Shown one piece after another: positions 49,483 through 59,210 of a stretch of 64,000 nt of DNA; within the stretch, counting starts at the first letter, position 1; the number at the start of each line of letters is the position of its first letter. The notes beneath the pieces are model-generated. The model had not been told where the DNA came from. It did not search any database and saw only the letters and a program-made list of their open reading frames with translations. Origin of the DNA: Balamuthia mandrillaris. Taxonomy: Eukaryota > Discosea > Longamoebia > Balamuthiidae. The translations under genes were made by a program, and so were the position numbers. The stretch lies in NCBI GenBank assembly GCA_031835245.1, contig JAVKOQ010000026.1:124001-188000 (forward strand), written 5' to 3'.

Positions 49483-50047
49483 TTAATAGTCGTCGTCATC
49501 ACCGAACAAACCACCAGCAGCCAGGTCCTCCTCAGCCTCCTCCTCCTTCTCAGCGGGCTTCTCCTCGGCCTTGGGGGCAGGAGCGCCAGAGCTACCACCA
49601 GCAGCGGCGGGGGCACCACCACCGACGGCCACGTTGGAGCAGGCGTCAAGGAGGGCGTCGAGGCCCTTCTCGCCAAAGGCGCGTTCGTAGAGAGCGGTCA
49701 CAAAGGCGGGCACGGCAAAGCCAGCAGCGGTCAGGACAGCGTTGAGCTTGTCAGCCTGTTTTTTTTTTTTAGAAAGAGAAAGCGGAGAAAGGAGAGAGAA
49801 CAGGGATAGAGCGATGAGGACAAGGGATAAAGATGATAGAAACGGAACAAAACAGAAAACAAATAAGCGTAAGAAAAGAAAGAGTAACGTAACACAAAAA
49901 AAAAAAGGGGGGGAGGAGAACGAAAGAGATGTTGATTTTTTAGAAGAAGGAATAGCTTACGGTGATGGCGACGCTGGAGTCCTGGAGGATGAGGGCAGCA
50001 TAGGCTGCGGCATAGTCGTTCTTTTGGCTGGCGGTGAGGCTGTCCAT
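49483..50047 (-). CDS. 60S acidic ribosomal stalk protein P1
   Basis: Two exons (50047-49961, 49755-49483) give 120 codons. The fold MDSLTASQKNDYAAAYAALI, TADKLNAVLTAAGF, FVTALYERAFGEKGLDALL is that of eukaryotic P1, which with P2 and P0 forms the lateral stalk that recruits elongation-factor GTPases. An Ala/Gly/Pro hinge (GGGAPAAAGGSSGAPAP) and an acidic stretch follow as usual. The last residues are DLAAGGLFGDDDDY, not the near-universal SDDDMGFGLFD tail. Codons are strongly GC-biased, as expected of a highly expressed gene. The intron is short and carries an A-rich, not a CT, tract on the plus strand. Confidence 0.92.
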
Positions 50048-50726
50048 TTGCTAATTACGCACAAAAAAAAATAAATAAATAAATCAATCGTCCCACGAGG
50101 TCAGATGAAAAAAAAAACAAAATCAATTCAAATTCAATTCACCAAACAACACACAAGAACATCACACAACGAAAATCATCAATCACGTTCGACAAACACT
50201 TCGCGGCGGAGTAGAAAGAGAGAGAGAGGGGGAAAGTACGTTTTTCTTTTCGCTGTGGAAATCGGTTTGTGTGCGCACGCTCGCTTTGCGTTTTGTCCTT
50301 TTTGCTCTCTGCTGCGAAGAATGACTTTTTTTTTTGCTGGTGAACCCCCAAATTTTTTCTCGAGAAGAAAACGAGAAAAAAAAAAGTAGGTAATTCTGTC
50401 GACATCTAATTTTGTGTAGACAAATCGTTTATGCGGACATGATGTCGACAGAAAGGAAATTTGGTTCGCTTCTCCGCCGCTTTTCCATCCACTTTCTGCC
50501 GCTTCCACGATAAAAACACAAAAACAAAAAGAGAGAGAGACAAAAAGTGTTTTCTTCATAATATCACACAAGAACGAACAAACGACACTAGAAGAGAGGA
50601 CTCTGTGCTGAACTCGAGGTGTGTGTGCGTGCGGGCCGTTTCAGCTTTTTTCAGTTTTTTTTTTCCTTCCCCCTCTCTCATCTGAAGAAAAACGAACAAA
50701 CATAAAACACAAGCGGCAGGCATACC
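50048..50726. other. Divergent promoter region, P1 (-) and CBS protein (+)
   Basis: No gene seen. It carries a perfect 11-bp inverted repeat containing GTCGAC (50396-50406 / 50441-50451) and several A/T-runs. Confidence 0.6.
50396..50451. promoter_or_regulatory. Inverted repeat CTGTCGACATC ... GATGTCGACAG
   Basis: Two perfect 11-bp arms separated by 34 bp, between the divergent P1 and CBS genes. Each arm carries the GTCGAC word found at -81/-83 of other genes. Confidence 0.5.
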
Positions 50727-51038
50727 ATGAGTCAGGTGAGAGGAAAAGCGCAGCTGATAGCCCCAACGGTGGCTTCTATTATGGCGAGGGACGTCATTTC
50801 CGTGACCCCCAAAGACACCCTTCGCCACGCCCTTGGCCTCATGCGAACCAATACCATCAATAGGCTGCCTGTTGTAAAAGACCATTTGCGTAAGACACCT
50901 TCCTTCTCCCTGTCTTGCTCTCTTTCTTTCGTTTTTTTTTTCCCTTCTTGTCATGTCCCTCTCTTTCCTCTCCATCGTGCTTGCTCCTCCTTTCATTCAT
51001 CTGCTGATGCTCACCAACAAACACCACCAAAAAACTTA

Positions 51039-51069
<31 letters not shown>

Positions 51070-51428
51070 AAGAGAATCGCCAAAAGCTGGTGGGCATCGT
51101 GAGCGAGCGTGACGTGCGCCTGGCCGCCCGCTCCCCCGTTCTCGCCGAGACCAAGCGGGAGGTGCTGGAGAGCCTGGAAAAGGTGCACGTCGGGGACGTC
51201 ATGAAGACGGGCGTGGTCACGGTGGAGGACACGGCCAGCATCGTCGACGCCACCAAGCTCATGAGGGTCAGCCACGTGGGCGGGCTGCCGGTGACCGATG
51301 CGGCGGGCAACCTGGTGGGCATGTGCACCCGCACGGACCTGCTGGATCAGCTCATCCGGGTCTATGAGCCGCTGGACAGCGGTCCCTCCTCCTCTTCGGA
51401 CCAAAAGGAAGTGGCTGCTTCCAAGTAG
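50727..51428 (+). CDS. CBS-domain-pair protein
   Basis: Two exons (50727-50889, 51073-51428) give 173 codons in frame. The first CBS motif reads VASIMARDVISVTPKDTLRHAL, INRLPVV, then GIVSERDVRLAA after the intron; the second VGDVMKTGVVTVEDTASIVD, HVGGLPVTD, LVGMCTRTDLLD. Two CBS motifs form one Bateman module, which usually senses adenosine nucleotides. There is no attached enzyme or channel domain, as in bacterial and plant stand-alone CBSX proteins. Likely a cytosolic or organelle regulator. Exon 2 is markedly GC-rich. The intron holds a CT tract (51048-51069). Confidence 0.9.
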
Positions 51429-51991
51429 AGTGAAGAGGAGGAAGAAGGAGGAGAAGAGAAGAAGAAGAACGAAGAACGAAGAAGAACAAGAAGAAGAACG
51501 AAGAAGAACAAGAAGAAGAACGAAGAAGAAAGAAGTAACAAGAAGAAGAATGAAGTTAAAAAAAGAAGAAGAACAAGAAGAAGGCATGACTAAAGTGTAG
51601 AAAGAAAGAGCAAGGGGAAAGGGAAGCAAAAAAAAAATAAAATAAAAATGTAGAAAGAAAAATGTAGCGGGAGGGGGAGAGAGGACGAAACAGCAAAAAA
51701 AAATGTAGAGAGGGAGAGAGCAGGCAGCCCCGTGGTGGCAAGAAGAGAGGAGGGAGAAGCCGGCTGTTGTGTGAATGCATCGAAAAATGGGTTGTTCCCC
51801 CAAAGCTTGTGGCCGGTAGATGAAAGCAGTGAGAAAGAAGGAAAAAAGAGTTAAGGGCCAAAAGCTTTGTTTGATGATCTTTTTCTTTTGTCAGCAATAA
51901 CAACAAATCTTCAGAACAAAAAAAAAACTAAATAAAATTGTGAAAAAAAAAAAGGGAGTAATCATAATCAATCAGTACTACTTTTATGTGT
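51429..51991. other. Convergent intergenic region with GAA-rich tract
   Basis: No gene seen. Holds a GAA/GAAC-rich tract (about 51440-51580), one of the few purine tracts on a plus-strand gene's 3' side; it is downstream of the stop, not in an intron. Confidence 0.5.
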
Positions 51992-52213
51992 TTACTGGCC
52001 CTTTCCGGGAACATATTGGAAGACAGCTTTCGGCTCCACCACGAAGAGAATGCCCAGCACGCCGACGGCTCCCCAGCGGAACAGGGCGGGGGCGTAGCGC
52101 AGGGCAAAGTTTCCGTACTTTTGGGCGTTGAAGGCGAGGCGGGTGACCCTCTCCCGCGGAGTCGAGAAGAGGTAGGGGCGTCTGCGGGCAAGCTCGTCGA
52201 TAGTTTGTGGCAT
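51992..52213 (-). CDS. Small single-pass membrane protein, possible QCR10/UQCR11-type complex III subunit
   Basis: Single exon of 74 codons starting MPQTIDELARRRPYLF. A basic amphipathic N-terminal part (RERVTRLAFNAQKYGNFALR) precedes one hydrophobic helix (RWGAVGVLGILFVVEP) and a short tail VFQYVPGKGQ. The RWGAVGVLG...P pattern with a C-terminal IP/VP turn resembles the 6.4-kDa subunit of the mitochondrial bc1 complex (QCR10/UQCR11). That match is by eye only and such small proteins are easily misassigned; other small inner-membrane subunits are possible. Coding potential is supported by the balanced, GC-rich codons. Confidence 0.55.
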   Translation of the reverse strand: MPQTIDELARRRPYLFSTPRERVTRLAFNAQKYGNFALRYAPALFRWGAVGVLGILFVVEPKAVFQYVPGKGQ

Positions 52214-52618
52214 TCTTTCTTTCTGAGACCAGAGAAAGGGTGAACGGGAACGAGGGCGAATCCAATCAAGTGGGGGGGGGGTCTGAGTTGGTTTGAGTGC
52301 GTTGAACCAAATCAATCTTTTTTTTTTGTCTCTTTCTTGTGCTACTCTTTTTTTTTCGATAATAATGTTGCACCGCTGGACGAGATGTCGCTCCCACAAC
52401 GAATGTCCAGTTCCAGAGTGTTGCCAAGTGAAGGGGCGACCGTTTCAGTTTCGCAGATTGAACCCGCATGCGGGAGTCACGCGTTCGACTCGCACAGATA
52501 ACACATTTCTCCAAAATTCTTTTTTTCTCAGAAAGAGAGAAAAAAGTTTAACGAAGAAGAAGCACACAGGCAGTCACGACAGCTCGAGAGAAAGCAAGCA
52601 CAGCGCCACTCACGCAGC
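52214..52618. other. Divergent intergenic region
   Basis: No gene seen. T-arm-like words on both strands at about 52455 and 52488 (ATTGAACCCGCATGCGGG, then GCGTTCGACTCGC). A G-run lies at 52271-52280. Confidence 0.5.
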
Positions 52619-54849
52619 ATGTTGGAGGTAGAACTCATCCGCGTCATCCGAGAGAACGACCTGGCAGCCCTGGAAGAGCTCCTGCGCTCCGACCGGGACC
52701 CTCTGTCCCAGGAGGAAGGCTCGGACGAGGAACCGCCTGCTTTGGTGTTCATGGGAGGGGCCACTCCCTACCACTGGGCGGCCCAGGAGGGTCGCTTGGA
52801 AATGGCCAAGCTCTTTCAGGAGAGGGGCATGCCCGGGCTTACCGCGAAAGATGACACCGGCTCCACTCCTCTTCATTGGTTTGCGTTATTTTTTTTGGTC
52901 TCCTCCGCTTTTCACATTTTCTCTCTCTCTCTCTCTCTCTCAACTCTCTCTTGCTTCTTTGATTCTCTCTCATTCTCACTTGCGCTCTCTCCCTCACTCT
53001 GCCGTTCCAAACGCGCTCAGGGCTGCTGATGAAGGTACCTTCTCTTTCATTTCTTGTTGTCGTTGTTCTCTTATGTTGTTGTCTGCCTCATCCATTGCTT
53101 GTGTTGTTGTTGTCTTATGTTCTTCTTCTTCTTGTTCTTCTTCTTCTTCTTTTCATACATTTCTGTCTTTCTTCTTTGGCCCTTCTTAAAAACGGCATCT
53201 GAATTTCTTCCTCTCTTTCCTTTTCTTTTGCAGGACACACGGAGATGCTGGAGTATCTGATTGAAAGAGGAGCAGACGTGAATGCAGTGGATAACGAGGG
53301 AGAGTCAGCCCTCATGAGGGCATCATTAGGTGGCCATACCGCCTCTGTGGAGTTCCTTTTAAAAGCTGGAGCTGGCATGAACTTGCAATCTCTCAACGGC
53401 AACACTGCGTATGACTTTTTACTAGTTTTTTTTTTGTTGTTCTTGCTTCTCTACTGATACAAAAAAAAAAATCCATAGTCTTCATTTTGCAGTGTTGAAT
53501 GCCAATGAAAACGTGATTACAGTACTGGTAATGGCTGATGCGGATCTTACTTTGAAGAACAAGGAAGGAGCTACCGCTGAACAGATGGCGCAACAGATGT
53601 GTCCCGATTGCATCACTTTCTTTGACAAAGCAGCAAATCAGTTTAGAGGTTTGCCATTTCCTCTTTCTTCATTGCTGTTCACTCACTCAACCCTCTCTCT
53701 TTCTCTTTCCAACTTCTGAAACAACGAAAAACAGTAACAATCGAATCTCTTCAACGCCAAAACGAAGAGCTACGCCAAAAAGAAACACAAACCGAGGAAC
53801 GTCTAGAAGAAACACAACGCAAACTTATGAATCTCTATACTCAACTCAAAGCCTCTGAAGACTCTCTCCAAAAAGAACGACAACAAGCTTCTTCTTTAAC
53901 CCAACAACTCTCTTCCCTCAACGAACGGTTTCAAACAACAAACGAACAACTTTCCAAAGTTCAACAACGACTCGAACAATTAGAAACAGACAAACAAACA
54001 ACAGCAAGTGAATGGCAACACAAATACGAAGCTCTAAGAGAGGAGGAATCGCAGCGAAGAAAAGAGTTGGAAGCTTCTCTGGAAGAAACTCGCTCCAAAC
54101 TGGCCGAAAAGGAGGAAGAGAACAAGCAACAAGCGATAAAGATGAAGGAACTGAAATTGGAGGTCGAAGTGGAGATGAAGTTGAGAAAAAGCGCTGATGA
54201 AACGGCTCGCCGCCTTCGACAAACTATTTTCAACCACAATCTGCATCAAAAACAGCAAAATGTACTAACCATACAACGAACCAACGACGTCGAGAATGAA
54301 GAGAGTGAAGACAGTGGAAGCAAAGTCATAACAAAAGTGATCAAACCGGAAGTTGACAAAGATGAACTCATTCAAGAACTCTATTACTTACGAGAGTCAA
54401 TGAACTCAGTGAAGCAAATCTTCTCCATCGCGACGAGTGCCATCTCTGCAACCAACAACAAGATCCGTTTTTTGGATGACTTTATCACCGAGAGAAAGTT
54501 TCAAGAAAAGATGCACGATTTGAATGAAGAAGAAGATGGTGATAAGGAAGAGAAAGAAGAGATACGAAAAGAAAGAGCAGAACAGAGAGATAGAGACAGG
54601 GAGAAAGAGGGGAAGAGAGAAGCAGCGGCAAGAGATATCGTTGGAACGCAGCGAACGAAGGACTTACAACATCAACAACAGCAGCAACAACAACTGCCAT
54701 TTGCTTTTCCTTCGACTTCTTCCTCAAACGTTCGTATCATTCCATTGGATGATGGTGGCCTCTCTCTTGTTCCTAAAGCAACACCAGCACCAACCACACC
54801 AACAACACTAACACCAACGACACCGCCACAACAATCATCACAGTCATAG
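52619..54849 (+). CDS. Ankyrin-repeat and coiled-coil protein
   Basis: Five exons (52619-52878, 53021-53034, 53234-53408, 53479-53648, 53735-54849) give 578 codons in frame. Residues about 35-170 hold four ankyrin repeats: ATPYHWAAQEGRLEMAKLF, STPLHWAADEGHTEMLEYL, ESALMRASLGGHTASVEFLL and NTALHFAVLNANENVITVL. Exon 2 is only 14 nt and supplies part of the AADEG turn. A long coiled coil follows (ESLQRQNEELRQKETQTEER onward, about 200 residues), then a charged segment and a Gln/Thr/Pro-rich tail. It probably works as a scaffold; partners are unknown. Confidence 0.87.
53021..53034 (+). other. 14-nt microexon
   Basis: GGCTGCTGATGAAG flanked by cgctcag and gtacct. Its inclusion restores the ankyrin consensus LHWAADEGHTEM and the reading frame. 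Confidence 0.85.
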
Positions 54850-54908
54850 TTTAACAAAGTTTGGCAAAAAGCAGTTTTTTCTTTTCCTCCATCTTCTCCA
54901 AACCTCCA

Positions 54909-55385
54909 TCATTCTTCACCAAGAATCAGTTTGTGAGAAGCAGGCACGGATTCATCCCACTCAGCATAAAACATGTTGAAAGCCAGGAGAGAGCTCAGGC
55001 CATGCTTTTGCTGAAAGGCAGATGGTTGGAAGGACCTTCTTGGAGCAAAGCCACAGCCTCTGCTTTTGATGACCGTCTCATTCTCCACGTCGATAACGCC
55101 AGGTTGCTCATAGACAAGAAAAGTGTATCGGTGTTTTCCTGCGGAGAGAACATGAACAAGAGGAGGAGGAGGAGGAAGAAAGACAACAAGAAAAGAAAGG
55201 AGTCAAAGTTGAGGTCGAGATGGTGAAAGAGTTTAGAGGGTGATACCGCTGTCTTTGCCGGGCGCAGCTCCTACGTATTCAGCGATGGCAAAGCCTTTCT
55301 CCGGTTCAAGCTCATCATCATCAGAGGAAAGGGGCACGTTCACCGCTGTTTTTTTACAAACGTTTTTAGCTCCAAATGAAGAGAA

Positions 55386-55452
<67 letters not shown>

Positions 55453-55809
55453 AAGGACTAGCCGAGCCAATGCAACCAAGCCTTAAACTTGGGGTCGAGC
55501 GGGCTCGGAGCATCCGGATCCACCAGCATGACGGTGTACAAAGCAGAGCTTCTTCCTCCCTCGGCTTCAGCAGCAGAAGAAGAAGCAAGGCGGAGGCGAG
55601 GTACCTGCCGCACTTGCTGTGGCCTCAGCTCCGTTCCTGGGCTGAGGGTGAGCTGTCCTTCCTCTCCATCATGAAAGGAAACCTGCACAAACAACTAGGT
55701 TATTTTCCTAGTGGCAGAGGTTGAAAAAAAACAAAAGAACCTTGAGCAGAGAGCGAGGGAGTTCAGAGACAAGGTCCGGCACGATGCGGTGGCTCGTTGC
55801 TTCTTCCAT
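54909..55809 (-). CDS. Phosphatidylethanolamine-binding protein (PEBP/RKIP family)
   Basis: Four exons (55809-55741, 55682-55463, 55345-55247, 55138-54909) give 206 codons in frame. Landmarks in order: VSFHDGEEGQLTLSPG, VMLVDPDAPSPLDPKF (the DPDxP ligand motif), WLHWLAVNVP, EYVGAAPGKDSGKHRYTFLVYEQ (GxHRY motif) and FNMFYAEWDESVP. Length and order fit eukaryotic PEBPs, cytosolic proteins that bind phospholipid head groups and can inhibit kinases or proteases. The second intron must begin with GC (55462) to keep the frame, so it appears to be a GC-AG intron; it also holds a CT tract on the coding strand. The 3' end converges with the ankyrin gene at 59 bp. Confidence 0.9.
55388..55449. repeat. 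(GA)n in PEBP intron 2
   Basis: Pure GA; CT on the coding strand, between the GC donor and the acceptor. Confidence 0.92.
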
Positions 55810-56070
55810 ACTGTACTATAGGGAGGGTTCCTTCTTTGCCGAAGCGATATTTTCACAATAAATATTGTATCCTTATGAAGAATGTAAATGCAGAGAAAAG
55901 AAAGAAGAGAGAGAGCTTTGTCTCTGACATACAGCAAATGGTTTTGTTTGGCGGAGGAGGCCTTCCTTGCCCCACAGGGTTCGAACCCGTTGCAACCGAA
56001 TGAATGAATATAAACGTTGGTGCAACAACACACCTCGCTCACGTGGGAAAAAAAAAAAAGAGGAAAGGAA

Positions 56071-56410
56071 TGGCCCTTCCCAGAGTCGAACTGGGACCTC
56101 CCACAAGCAAGCCGCACCCCAACTCCTCCGCACTTGTTTGCTTCTCTCTCCCTCCCGCGCATGGCGTTTACAGGCTGCCGTTAACAACAGCCCGAAAATG
56201 ACACAACAGGAAGAGAGGCAAGAAGCAAGCAATTTTGCAAAGAAAGGTCAGCCTTTTTGGATCATTATTGTGTTGCGAAAAGCGCACGCCCAAACCAGGT
56301 TCGGGCGCGCGCCTCTGGGCAATACGATGAGTCCAACAGATATGAATGAGCGACATCCAATATTCCTCATGATCCAATAGGGTGTGATGCCACGCTTACA
56401 CCAAAGGGCC
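56071..56410 (-). tRNA. Split tRNA-like element, copy 1 (possible intron-bearing tRNA or remnant)
   Basis: On the minus strand GGCCCTT (56410-56404) begins a box-A-like stretch TTGGTGTAAGCGTGGCATCAC. About 300 bp further comes a perfect T-arm CCCAG-TTCGACT-CTGGG (56095-56079) followed by AAGGGCC (56078-56072), the exact complement of the 5' heptamer, and A at the discriminator position. The AGGTCCCAG word is Pro-tRNA-like and TTGG could hold a UGG anticodon, but the anticodon stem does not pair well. It may be a tRNA with an unusually large intron or a decayed copy. Confidence 0.35.
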
Positions 56411-56522
56411 GTGCTAACCATTACCACGGTACGGGTGTGTGTGCTCCCTTTGAACCACCGCCAGCCCACCCGAAAAACGAATTATGGGTCTTGCATGGTT
56501 TCTTTCCTGAAAATTGTTGCCT

Positions 56523-56695
56523 TCTCTTCTTCTTGTTCTTCTTCTTCTTCTTCTTCTTGTTCTTCTTCTTCTTCTTCCTGTTCTTCTTGTTCTTCTTCTT
56601 CTTCTTCTTCTCATCTATCAAAGGTGTTGTTCTTGTTCTTCTTGTTCTTCTTCTTCTTCTTCTTCTTCTTCTTCTTCTTCTTCTTCTTCTTCTCA
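56523..56695. repeat. (TTC)n tract, intergenic
   Basis: Two TTC/TTG blocks separated by a repeated TCTCATCTATCAAA word, between the two tRNA-like copies. Confidence 0.9.
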
Positions 56696-56722
56696 TCTAT
56701 CAAAAAAAAAAAGGCATTGGTT

Positions 56723-57118
56723 TGGCCCTTCCCAGAGTCGAACTGGGACCTCCCCCCCAAGCCACCCACGCCGTTTGTTGGCTCTCTCCTCCTTTGTTCG
56801 GGGCGTGGTATGCCACACAACCAAAGAAAGATACTGCCATGCGGGGTGACCCGTCCGAGTTTGTTTCCTCCCTCTCCCCTTCCAGCCTCTTTGTTTGCTT
56901 TTCATGGCAAGACCAAGGAAGCCGAAGCGAGGGGAGGGCGACCAAACCCGAAAGAATGGTGCCGGAGCGATTGCGCATTTGTTTCTCGTGACCTCCACCC
57001 AACCACTTAAGGCGTGACAGAGGCGACCTTTGCGTCGTTGACAAAGGAAAAAACCGCTACGGCTGCTCCCACCAACATGGGCGTGATACCTTTGTTTTTT
57101 TTTTTACACCAAAGGGCC
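56723..57118 (-). tRNA. Split tRNA-like element, copy 2
   Basis: Same plan as copy 1: GGCCCTTTGGTGTA at 57118-57105, an A-run in place of the D-loop, GGTATCACGCCC, then after about 300 bp the identical T-arm and AAGGGCC (56746-56724). The 5' parts of both copies align (TTGGTGTA, ATCAC-CCC, TTGG) while the intervening DNA differs. The A-run insertion suggests decay. Confidence 0.3.
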
Positions 57119-57237
57119 TTTAGGATGCAACAGAGTGGTGCTGTTTGTTCTGCCCACTTTAAAAAAATGAGAAGCAGTGAAGGACCTGGATTATGGGGAT
57201 AAGTTATTTATCAGTAAGTAATGATGCATAAGAGAAA

Positions 57238-57239
<2 letters not shown>

Positions 57240-57276
<37 letters not shown>
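57240..57276. repeat. (TA)n microsatellite
   Basis: Intergenic TA run of about 18 units. Confidence 0.95.
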
Positions 57277-57278
<2 letters not shown>

Positions 57279-57404
57279 AGAAGAGGAATGATGATCACTC
57301 CTTTCTTTCTTTGGCGTTGTTTCTTTCTGGCTGGCTGGCTTGTTGTTCTATCATTTCATTCCTCCCTTTCTTCTGGTTCATTTGCTTCTTTTTTTTTCCT
57401 TCTG

Positions 57405-59020
57405 TTAAAGACGATGAGTTGAAGTATCGTCTTCTCCTTCACTACCTCCACCCTTCTTCTCTTCCTCTTTCTCTTTCTCCTCTTTCGGCAGGCATTCCCT
57501 CACAAACGCCGCCACGTCCTTCAGCTCCTGCAAGCTCAACGAGTGAGCCAATCCTCTATACTTTTTAAAAGTGGCTTTCTTCACTCCGGCAATCGACTGA
57601 ATCGCTTGAAAGGAGAGCTCTGCCCAGGAGAGCCGGATGAGAGGGTCGCTCTCCCCGTGGCACATGAGGAGAGGGGCCAGGCGACCGGCTTCGGTCAGGT
57701 TGGCCAGGAACTCGTCCTTGAGGGCGAGGTAGCCACTGAGGGCGATTACTCCAGCTAATGTGGAGGGAAGAGAGAAGCTGCAAGAAAAATGAGAAGTTAA
57801 AAAAAAGGATTCTAGATGCGGTAATGACGAATGAGAAAGCAGACACAACACAGGAGAAGAACGAAAAACAAAACCAAATCACAACCAAAGGTAAAGAAAC
57901 TAGCAAAAAGAAACAGTAAACAAGGAAGAAGAAAGAATAAAGAAGAACATAAGTGAGGAGAAAGATACCCAGTAAATAGGGATACAGCAGCACCTTGAGA
58001 GAAACCACCGATGATGATGCGATGATGCGGAATGCCATGTTCTTCCACTTCAGCCTTGATGAGTCTTTCCACTGTTTATTCAATGAGATCAGCAAGAGCA
58101 ATGACAATCGAGGAAGAGAAACTACAAATAAAATGGAGAAATAGAAACTGCAAAAGACAACGTGGAGAAGAGAGAGAAAGAGAAAGAGAAAGAGAAAGAG
58201 AAAGAGAAAGAGAAAGAGAAAGAGAAAGAGAAAGAGAAAGAGAAAGAGAAAGAGAAAGAGAAAGAGAAACGACGAAAGAGAAACGACGAAAGAGAAAGAG
58301 AAAAAATAACCAGTGGCTTTGGCGTCATGGATGCCTTCGCACTTTTGCTCTTCTCTGCTGGCTCCAAGGTCGGTGATATCGTACCACGCCGGCATAACGC
58401 TACCAAAGTTAATAGTGACCGGCCTTCTTGGTCTATGTTTTGTTGCCAAACAGGATCATTAACACGGGAGAGAAAGAGCAAGCGAGAGTGAACGGAGGAA
58501 GAACAGAGAGCAGAGAGAGCAGGGACAGAGAGAAAGAGAAAGAGGGAGAAAGGAAGAAATTGAAGAGGGTAGCAAACATACGCAGTTGGAAGGATAAACT
58601 TGATGTGAGGATTTTCGGCGCTCAGCTGTTTCATAGGGTCATACCAACCCATTCCTGTATCTCCCAAACCTAGTGCAGAAATTTTCCAAAAAAAAAAGAT
58701 TTTAATCAACCAGCCAACCCATCAAAACAAAACAAAAAAGAAGCGAAAAGAAAACCGTACGTACCGTGAAGAAAGATCACGGTAGCCGTGTGCGTTTCCG
58801 TGGGTTCGATGACGACCGTTTCCTTATCTCTTCGCGACTGCATGGCTGTTTTCGTAGCTGGCGCAACTGTATTGTTTTCCACCCCGTCGACCGTCGTCGT
58901 TGCTGCTGCTTCGTCGGCAAGTACCCCCACCACCACCAACAACAGGAAGGAGAGTGTTTTGACTGGCTTCGTTCTTCTTGTTTCTTCTCTCTTGTATTTC
59001 AGTTCCTTAGTGTACTTCAT
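57405..59020 (-). CDS. Acyl-protein thioesterase / lysophospholipase-like hydrolase
   Basis: Five exons or so; the first (59020-58765) and second (58669-58582) join in frame. The alpha/beta-hydrolase order is FLHGLGDTGMGW, KFILPTARPVTINFGSVMPAWYDI, RIIIGGFSQGAAVSL with the nucleophile Ser, HGESDPLI with the Asp and GLAHSLS with the His. The family removes palmitate from Cys residues of proteins such as Ras and G-alpha, or acts on lysophospholipids. From the first Met there is a hydrophobic stretch (TLSFLLLVVVGVLA) like a signal peptide, unusual for this cytosolic family; an internal Met at 58843 (MQSRRDKETVVI) would give the usual short N-terminus. The C-terminus is Lys/Glu-rich. Confidence 0.87.
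58166..58310. repeat. (GAAAGA)n hexanucleotide in thioesterase intron
   Basis: About 17 GAAAGA units, then GACGAAAGAAAC variants; TCTTTC on the coding strand. Confidence 0.93.
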
Positions 59021-59029
59021 GTCGTCACG
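59018..59029. promoter_or_regulatory. CATGTCGTCACG motif overlapping the long thioesterase start
   Basis: The CAT is the complement of the ATG at 59020. A second TATGACGAC word lies at 59046-59054. If this is a promoter motif, the short thioesterase start at 58843 becomes more likely. Confidence 0.4.
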
Positions 59030-59129
59030 AAATGTATTTTATTTTTATGACGACAATCTGCTCTCTCTTGTCCATGAAAAAGATTTCTCTTCTCTACTCT
59101 CCCGTCCAGTGAGAACCTGACGTGGCAAC

Positions 59130-59135
59130 GTCGAC
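59130..59135. promoter_or_regulatory. GTCGAC element at -81
   Basis: 81 bp upstream of the F-box/RasGAP ATG at 59211. Confidence 0.45.
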
Positions 59136-59210
59136 ATAAATACTATCTACCAATAGGAAATGATAAAATAGGCAGAAAAGGAAAAACTCTACATTTGATT
59201 TGGCCTGGGA

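Larger units (their letters stand above)
55810..57404. other. Long intergenic region with tRNA-like elements
   Basis: No protein gene seen. Contains a T-arm-like word at about 55978-55994 (minus: ACGGG, TTCGAAC, CCTGT), two split tRNA-like elements, a TTC tract and a TA run. Open frames here are repeat-derived. Confidence 0.55.
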
